Positions 6,127-9,125 of a stretch of DNA of 9,125 bases are shown here, one piece after another. The notes beneath the pieces were generated by a model. That model did not search any database. It saw nothing but the letters and a program-made list of their open reading frames with translations, and was not told where the DNA came from. Made by a program: the position numbers and the translations under genes. Positions within the stretch are counted from its first letter, which is position 1, and each line of letters begins with the position of its first letter. The stretch comes from JACDAN01 sp035697545 (GTDB lineage: Bacteria > Actinomycetota > Thermoleophilia > Gaiellales > Gaiellaceae): contig DASSCT010000099.1 in NCBI GenBank assembly GCA_035697545.1, forward strand, positions 1 to 9,125, in the 5' to 3' direction.

Positions 6127-6252
6127 GTGGCCGACACCGAGCAGAACAACCAGAACGTGATCGCCTACTACGAACGTGCCTTCAACGACCGTGAGCTCCC
6201 GGCCGGTGCCGGAGACGTCCGCGAACGAGAACACGATGTTCTGAGCGAGTGA
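6127..6252 (+). CDS. 41-residue ORF resembling the N-terminus of a SnoaL-like protein (remnant or leader)
   Basis: The ORF starts at GTG 6127 behind a near-ideal Shine-Dalgarno sequence and ends at TGA 6250-6252, overlapping the channel start (GTGA). The first part, NNQNVIAYYERAFNDRELPA (residues 7-26), resembles the first helix of SnoaL-like/NTF2-fold proteins, which usually run to about 120-140 residues. The rest (GAGDVREREHDVLSE) does not resemble that fold, and the catalytic core is missing. Two explanations fit: a gene cut short by a deletion that joined it to the channel start, or a short leader peptide kept for coupling. The SnoaL resemblance is from memory of the family pattern and rests on about 20 residues. 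Confidence 0.45.
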   Translation: MADTEQNNQNVIAYYERAFNDRELPAGAGDVREREHDVLSE

Positions 6253-6932
6253 GCTACAGCCTCAGCAGCGCAGCCAGAGCCGACGTCGTCCGCTTCCTCG
6301 ACAGCTACGTGAGCCTGCTCGTGCTGCTGCTCGCCAACTTCTTCCTGCTGGAGCTTGTCGACGATCCGCGGTGGGCGGCGATCGGCAGCACGATCCTCTC
6401 AGCCGCCGCGCTGGTCGTCGCGATCAGCGACCCGGTCGCTGGGCATCGGATCACGCGCCGGCATGCGATCCAGATCGCCGCCTGTGTGGCGCTCGCTCCG
6501 ATCGTGCTCATCGTCGACTCGGCCTCGGTCGTCGGCCTGATCTACCTGCTGCCGGCGTCGCTGCTCGTGACGGCGACGCTGCCGGTGACGGTGAGCCGCG
6601 TGTTGCACCATCGCCGTATCACCTACGAGACGGTGCTGGGCGCCCTCTGCGCCTATGTCCTCCTCGGTCTGCTGTTCGCATTCGTCTACCTGGCGGTGCA
6701 CGAGCTCCGCGACGCTTCGTTCTTCGCCCAGCCCGGCCCGCACCAGGAATCCGAGTACCTCTACTTCAGCTTCGTCGCCCTGACGACGCTCGGCTTCGGC
6801 GACCTCTCGCCGTCAGTCGGGCTCCCACAGGCTTTGACCGTCCTCGAGGCCCTCTGCGGCCAGATCTTCCTCGTGACCCTGGTGGCACGGCTCGTCACGC
6901 TCTGGGTGCGGCAGAGCGAGGAGCAGGTCTGA
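6249..6932 (+). CDS. Potassium-channel-family membrane protein
   Basis: A 227-residue integral membrane protein with a two-helix ion channel pore at its C-terminus. The selectivity filter reads TTLGFGD (residues 179-185), matching the TVGYGD signature of K+ channels with conservative changes, preceded by the pore helix YLYFSFVAL (170-178) and followed by an inner helix (about 192-217). Upstream, hydrophobic segments at about 18-38, 43-60, 73-92, 93-115 and 127-151 suggest six membrane helices in all. No regularly spaced Arg or Lys voltage-sensor segment is apparent, and there is no C-terminal RCK or cyclic-nucleotide domain: the protein ends ten residues after the last helix. The GTG start overlaps the stop of the small ORF. 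It is the last rightward gene before a convergent intergenic region. K+ selectivity is inferred from the filter only. Confidence 0.82.
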   Translation: MSYSLSSAARADVVRFLDSYVSLLVLLLANFFLLELVDDPRWAAIGSTILSAAALVVAISDPVAGHRITRRHAIQIAACVALAPIVLIVDSASVVGLIYLLPASLLVTATLPVTVSRVLHHRRITYETVLGALCAYVLLGLLFAFVYLAVHELRDASFFAQPGPHQESEYLYFSFVALTTLGFGDLSPSVGLPQALTVLEALCGQIFLVTLVARLVTLWVRQSEEQV

Positions 6933-6960
6933 AATTCACCCGCCCCCGCACGTGAGCGCC

Positions 6961-6985
6961 GTTACTCCTTGTAACAACTTGTTAC
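6961..6985. repeat. Phased GTTAC / GTAAC / GTTAC repeat with perfect 15-bp palindrome
   Basis: Three 5-bp units occur at exact 10-bp steps: GTTAC (6961), GTAAC (6971) and GTTAC (6981). The last two form the perfect inverted repeat GTAACAA-C-TTGTTAC (6971-6985); the first two form GTTAC-N5-GTAAC. The 10-bp phase places all units on one face of the helix, as in many multimeric operators. Bases 6967-6985 match the reverse complement of cofD 1559-1577 at 18 of 19 positions. Confidence 0.6.
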
Positions 6986-7034
6986 GTGGCGGCTCTCCCG
7001 CGCCGCTGCGGTCTCCGGGCGGCGGACCGAGTTA

Positions 7035-7053
7035 GTTACAAGTTGTCACTTGG
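7035..7053. repeat. Third copy of the AT-rich 19-bp motif
   Basis: GTTACAAGTTGTCACTTGG matches the cofD copy at 16 of 19 positions in the same orientation and lies inverted to the 6967-6985 copy (15 of 19 paired), with 49 bp between them. The pair could fold into an imperfect stem in RNA or act as two binding sites. It sits 50 bases beyond the stop codon of the minus-strand F420 enzyme. Confidence 0.5.
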
Positions 7054-7102
7054 ATTCTGGGCGCGGCGAAAACGCGTTCGATCAGGTTCGCCGTCGTCCG
7101 CG

Positions 7103-7498
7103 TCAGCTCGACCAGGTACGCACCTCCGTCACGTCGACCGCGAGGACGGGGCCGTCGGGCGGCTCGCGGCGGTACTGCGGATACTTCTCCGCCAACAGCT
7201 TGAGCGCGCGGTCGCGCTCCTCGCCCTCGTCGAGGACGCGAGCCTGCCCCCGTAGACGGACCCACCAGAGTCGGCTCCAGTCGTCCTCGTAGTGGTCGAC
7301 GAGGACGGTGACGTCCGGGCGGACGCGTGCGTTCTCGATCCGCCGCAACTTCGTCGAGCGCTTCGGCTTGCGGTCGACGGCCGAGTAGAGCGTGTCGCCT
7401 TCGAGCGCGAACACGATCGGCACCAGGTGCGGTCGCCCGTCGGGATCCGTCGTCGCCAGCCTGGCCACGCGCGCCCCCGTTACTCTCGCGTCGTGCAC
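7103..7498 (-). CDS. PPOX-class probable F420-dependent enzyme, Rv0121 type
   Basis: A 131-residue split-barrel protein of the pyridoxamine-phosphate-oxidase-like superfamily, in the subgroup named after Mycobacterium Rv0121. Seen: ARVARLATTDPDGRPHLVPI (residues 9-28), the first strands of the flavin/F420-binding barrel; VDRKPKRSTKLRRI (41-54); VTVLVDHYEDDWSRLWWVR (63-81), highly typical of this subgroup; and KYPQYRREPPDGPVLAVDV (105-123). Relatives reduce substrates with F420H2 or bind F420; the substrate here is unknown. The GTG at 7496-7498 is the only good start nearby: the next upstream codons contain no ATG, GTG or TTG for at least 20 positions, and the GTG at 7466-7468 would remove the first barrel residues. 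The start abuts that of the divergent luciferase-like gene; the gene converges with the channel. Confidence 0.85.
   Translation of the reverse strand: MHDARVTGARVARLATTDPDGRPHLVPIVFALEGDTLYSAVDRKPKRSTKLRRIENARVRPDVTVLVDHYEDDWSRLWWVRLRGQARVLDEGEERDRALKLLAEKYPQYRREPPDGPVLAVDVTEVRTWSS
7481..7486 (+). promoter_or_regulatory. Putative -10 box for the luciferase-like oxidoreductase (leaderless start)
   Basis: TACTCT fits TANNNT and ends 6 bases before the GTG at 7493, so transcription would begin at or next to the start codon. There is no Shine-Dalgarno sequence upstream. The box lies inside the coding sequence of the divergent PPOX-type gene. The arrangement closely mirrors that of cofC (236-249). 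Confidence 0.42.
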
Positions 7499-8242
7499 TT
7501 CGGCGTGATCCTGCCGAATTTCGGCGCGGGCTCGAATGCCGACGGCATCCGCCGCGTCGCCGAGGCTGCGGAGGAGCTCGGCTTCGACTCCGTGTGGGCG
7601 ACTGAGCACATCATCGTCGGCCCCGAGGCGGTGAACCCGTACGGCCGTGTCTATGCCCCGCTCGTCACGCTCGGCTGGATAGCGGGTTGGACGGAGCGGG
7701 TTGGCCTCGGAACCTCGATCGTCCTCGTGCCGCTCCACCACCCGATGATGCTGGCCAAGGAGGTCGCGACGCTCCAGGAGCTCTCCGGCGGGCGCTTCAC
7801 GCTCGGCGTCGGCATGGGCTGGCACCGGGACGAGTACGAGTTCATGGGCATCGAGTTCGAGGGTCGCGGCCGGCGGGCGGACGAGGCGATCCGGCTGATG
7901 CGCGCGCTCTGGAACGGCGAGCGCGACTTCGAGGGGCAGTTCTGGTCGTTCCACGACGCGACCGCCGAGCCGCACCCGTCGCCGCAGCCGGAGATCTGGG
8001 TCGGCGGGAGCTCCGACCGCGCCATTCGCCGAGCGCGCGAGCTGGGCGACGCCTGGCATCCCTCCCGCGGCTCAGACGCGGGTCACGTGCGCCGCGTGAA
8101 GGAGCAGCATCCCGACCTGCGCGTCATTCCGCGCACGTCGCCGGAGAAGGTCGACGCGATGCTCGAAGCAGGAGCCGAGGGCGCCGTCGTGACGTTCCCG
8201 GACGAGGCGGCGATGCGCGCCTTCGCCGAGCGCCAGATCTAG
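7493..8242 (+). CDS. LLM-class F420-dependent oxidoreductase, Rv2161c type
   Basis: A 249-residue TIM-barrel protein of the bacterial luciferase-like monooxygenase superfamily, most like the F420-dependent Rv2161c group (TIGR03619). Seen: N-terminal MHFGVILPNFGAGSNADGI (residues 1-19), AEELGFDSVWATEHIIV (26-42), RVGLGTSIVLVPLHHPMMLA (69-88), LSGGRFTLGVGMGWHRDEYE (97-116), RGRRADEAIRLMRALW (125-140) and PEIWVGGSSDRAIRRA (166-181), all standard for the family. The visible length suits the shorter subgroup. The GTG start at 7493 gives the exact family N-terminus; the frame is open upstream but those residues are a shadow of the divergent PPOX-type gene. F420H2 use is inferred from the family and from the F420 genes nearby; the substrate is unknown. 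Confidence 0.9.
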   Translation: MHFGVILPNFGAGSNADGIRRVAEAAEELGFDSVWATEHIIVGPEAVNPYGRVYAPLVTLGWIAGWTERVGLGTSIVLVPLHHPMMLAKEVATLQELSGGRFTLGVGMGWHRDEYEFMGIEFEGRGRRADEAIRLMRALWNGERDFEGQFWSFHDATAEPHPSPQPEIWVGGSSDRAIRRARELGDAWHPSRGSDAGHVRRVKEQHPDLRVIPRTSPEKVDAMLEAGAEGAVVTFPDEAAMRAFAERQI

Positions 8243-8248
8243 CCGGAA

Positions 8249-8254
8249 TACACT
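8249..8254 (+). promoter_or_regulatory. Putative -10 box for the MMPL transporter gene
   Basis: TACACT fits TANNNT, lies 7 bases after the oxidoreductase stop and 24 bases before the transporter ATG. That would give a short leader containing the Shine-Dalgarno sequence. No convincing -35 element is seen at the usual distance. Confidence 0.3.
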
Positions 8255-8266
8255 CGCTGGAGGCGA

Positions 8267-8272
8267 GGGAGG
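8267..8272 (+). promoter_or_regulatory. Shine-Dalgarno sequence of the MMPL transporter
   Basis: GGGAGG sits 5 bases before the ATG at 8278 and fixes that start. It contrasts with cofC and the luciferase-like gene, which have no such site. Confidence 0.6.
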
Positions 8273-8277
8273 TCGCG

Positions 8278-9125
8278 ATGGCGCGTTTCCTGCACGGGCT
8301 CGGCAGGTTCGCTGCCCACCGAAAGTGGGTCGTCATCGGCGCGTGGGTCCTCGCGGCCGCGGCCGTCGTCCTGTTGGTTCGAACCTACGGGAGCAACACG
8401 AGTGACAACCTCCGCCTTCCCGGGACCAACAGCCAGGCGGCAACCGACTTGCTCGCCGACCGTTTCCCTCCGCAGCAGAACGGCAGTAGCCCGATCGTCT
8501 TCCACGTCGATACAGGGGAGGTCACGGACTCGAAGAACAAGTCGGCGATCGAGGCCTCCCACCAGGCGATCGTGAAGCTGCCGCACGTCGCGAGCGCGAC
8601 GGATCCTTTCAGCCAGCAGGGCGCCGCGCAGATCAGCAAGGACAAGCGGACGGCGTTCATACCCGTGCTGCTCGACGTCGGCGGGGACGAGCTGACAGAG
8701 GAGCTCGCGCAGGAGGTCCTGGATACGACTGCTCCCGCTGAGAACGCGGGGATGGAGGTCGCGGCCGGCGGCCCGATCGGGACCGAGCTCTCCGAGCCGA
8801 AGACCGAGAGCAGCGAGCTCATCGGCCTCGTCGCGGCGATGATCATCCTCGCCTTCACCTTCGGGACGCTCGTTGCGATGGGCCTGCCGATCGTCTCCGC
8901 GATCGTCGGCCTGCTCATCGGCCTGTCGTTGATCGGGCTCCTGGGCCACCTCGTCACCGTGCCGACGATCGCGCCGACCCTCGCCACGATGATCGGCCTC
9001 GGGGTCGGTATCGACTACGCCCTCTTCCTCGTCAGCCGGCACCGCACCCAGCGGCGCGAGGGCCTGCCCCTGGAGGAGTCGGTTGCAATGGCGGTCGCGA
9101 CCACTGGAACCGCGATCGTGTTCGC
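8278..9125 (+). CDS. MMPL/RND-family membrane transporter, N-terminal part (partial)
   Basis: The first 282 codons of a gene that runs off the right edge. It has the layout of MMPL-family RND transporters: a membrane helix at about residues 17-35, a large extracytoplasmic loop (about 36-180) beginning with the SDNLRLPGTNSQAATDLL segment usual in this family, and then clustered helices (about 181-200, 203-223, 229-250). The signature GVGIDYALFLVSRHR (242-256) is the family hallmark, containing the Asp in the transmembrane region associated with proton coupling. Full-length members are roughly 700-1000 residues. The ATG was chosen for its clear GGGAGG Shine-Dalgarno sequence (8267-8272, 5-base spacer). 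Members export lipids or drugs in actinobacteria; the substrate here is unknown. Same strand as the oxidoreductase, 35 bp away, possibly under its own promoter. Confidence 0.9.
   Translation, partial: MARFLHGLGRFAAHRKWVVIGAWVLAAAAVVLLVRTYGSNTSDNLRLPGTNSQAATDLLADRFPPQQNGSSPIVFHVDTGEVTDSKNKSAIEASHQAIVKLPHVASATDPFSQQGAAQISKDKRTAFIPVLLDVGGDELTEELAQEVLDTTAPAENAGMEVAAGGPIGTELSEPKTESSELIGLVAAMIILAFTFGTLVAMGLPIVSAIVGLLIGLSLIGLLGHLVTVPTIAPTLATMIGLGVGIDYALFLVSRHRTQRREGLPLEESVAMAVATTGTAIVF

Larger units (their letters stand above)
6933..7102. other. Convergent intergenic region with repeat cluster
   Basis: These 170 bases lie between the stop codons of the channel (plus strand) and the PPOX-type enzyme (minus strand). 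No convincing gene is visible. The region holds the GTTAC/GTAAC repeat cluster at 6961-6985, another copy at 7035-7053 and a GC-rich stretch between them (6986-7030). No hairpin followed by a T run is apparent on either strand, so a standard intrinsic terminator is not identified although both flanking genes need to stop here. Confidence 0.6.

Noticed and set aside
6933..7102. Intrinsic terminator between the convergent genes
   Set aside because: The inverted repeats give only imperfect or short stems and no T run follows on either strand; kept as repeats rather than a terminator.
7292..7492. Upstream extension of the luciferase-like gene
   Set aside because: The frame is open but antisense to the PPOX-type gene, and family members begin with MxFGVxLPNFG, exactly at GTG 7493.
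7499..8059. Upstream extension of the PPOX-type gene on the minus strand
   Set aside because: The added residues are antisense to the conserved luciferase-like gene and exceed the usual length of this family.
1..9125. CRISPR array, tRNA or rRNA genes, insertion sequence or prophage genes
   Set aside because: No spaced direct-repeat array, tRNA-like cloverleaf, rRNA segment, transposase or integrase sequence was seen on either strand.

Overview
The window is GC-rich, gene-dense bacterial DNA. The gene content points to an actinobacterium-like organism, possibly of the Thermoleophilia (Gaiellales/Solirubrobacterales) type: coenzyme F420 biosynthesis genes, two F420-dependent enzyme families best known from mycobacteria, many GTG starts, and start codons preceded directly by TANNNT boxes as in leaderless actinobacterial transcripts. 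The lineage is an inference from content and style, not from a marker gene.

Layout. Positions 1-230 (minus strand) hold the N-terminus of a PolX-type DNA polymerase/PHP protein that runs off the left edge. Diverging from it with only 18 bp between the starts is a rightward run of seven genes (249-6086): cofC (fbiD), cofD (fbiA), npdG, cofE (fbiB N-domain type), an alpha/beta hydrolase, a large unrecognised protein with a degenerate metallo-beta-lactamase-like C-terminus, and a zinc-dependent alcohol dehydrogenase of the TIGR02822 type. Every junction in this run is an ATGA, GTGA or TGATG overlap, so it reads as one translationally coupled operon. The first four genes supply the guanylylated three-carbon donor, join it to FO, add the glutamate tail and reduce F420 with NADPH. 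FO synthase (fbiC or cofG/cofH) and the FMN reductase domain of FbiB are not here.

After the operon come two tandem DnaA-box-like 9-mers, a 41-codon ORF resembling the first part of a SnoaL-like protein, and, overlapping its stop codon, a potassium-channel-like membrane protein (6249-6932). A 170-bp convergent intergenic region (6933-7102) carries unusual AT-rich GTTAC/GTAAC repeats; a near-identical 19-bp copy lies inside cofD.

On the right, a minus-strand PPOX-class F420-dependent enzyme (Rv0121 type) and a plus-strand luciferase-like F420-dependent oxidoreductase (Rv2161c type) are transcribed head to head, and their GTG start codons lie side by side within one palindromic GTGCAC. The window ends in the N-terminal third or more of an MMPL/RND-family membrane transporter. 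F420 thus links both halves: cofactor synthesis and recycling on the left, two probable cofactor users on the right.

The points most worth following are the GTTAC-type repeat shared between cofD and the intergenic region, the start-to-start overlap of the two F420 enzymes, and the uncharacterised fusion protein inside the F420 operon.
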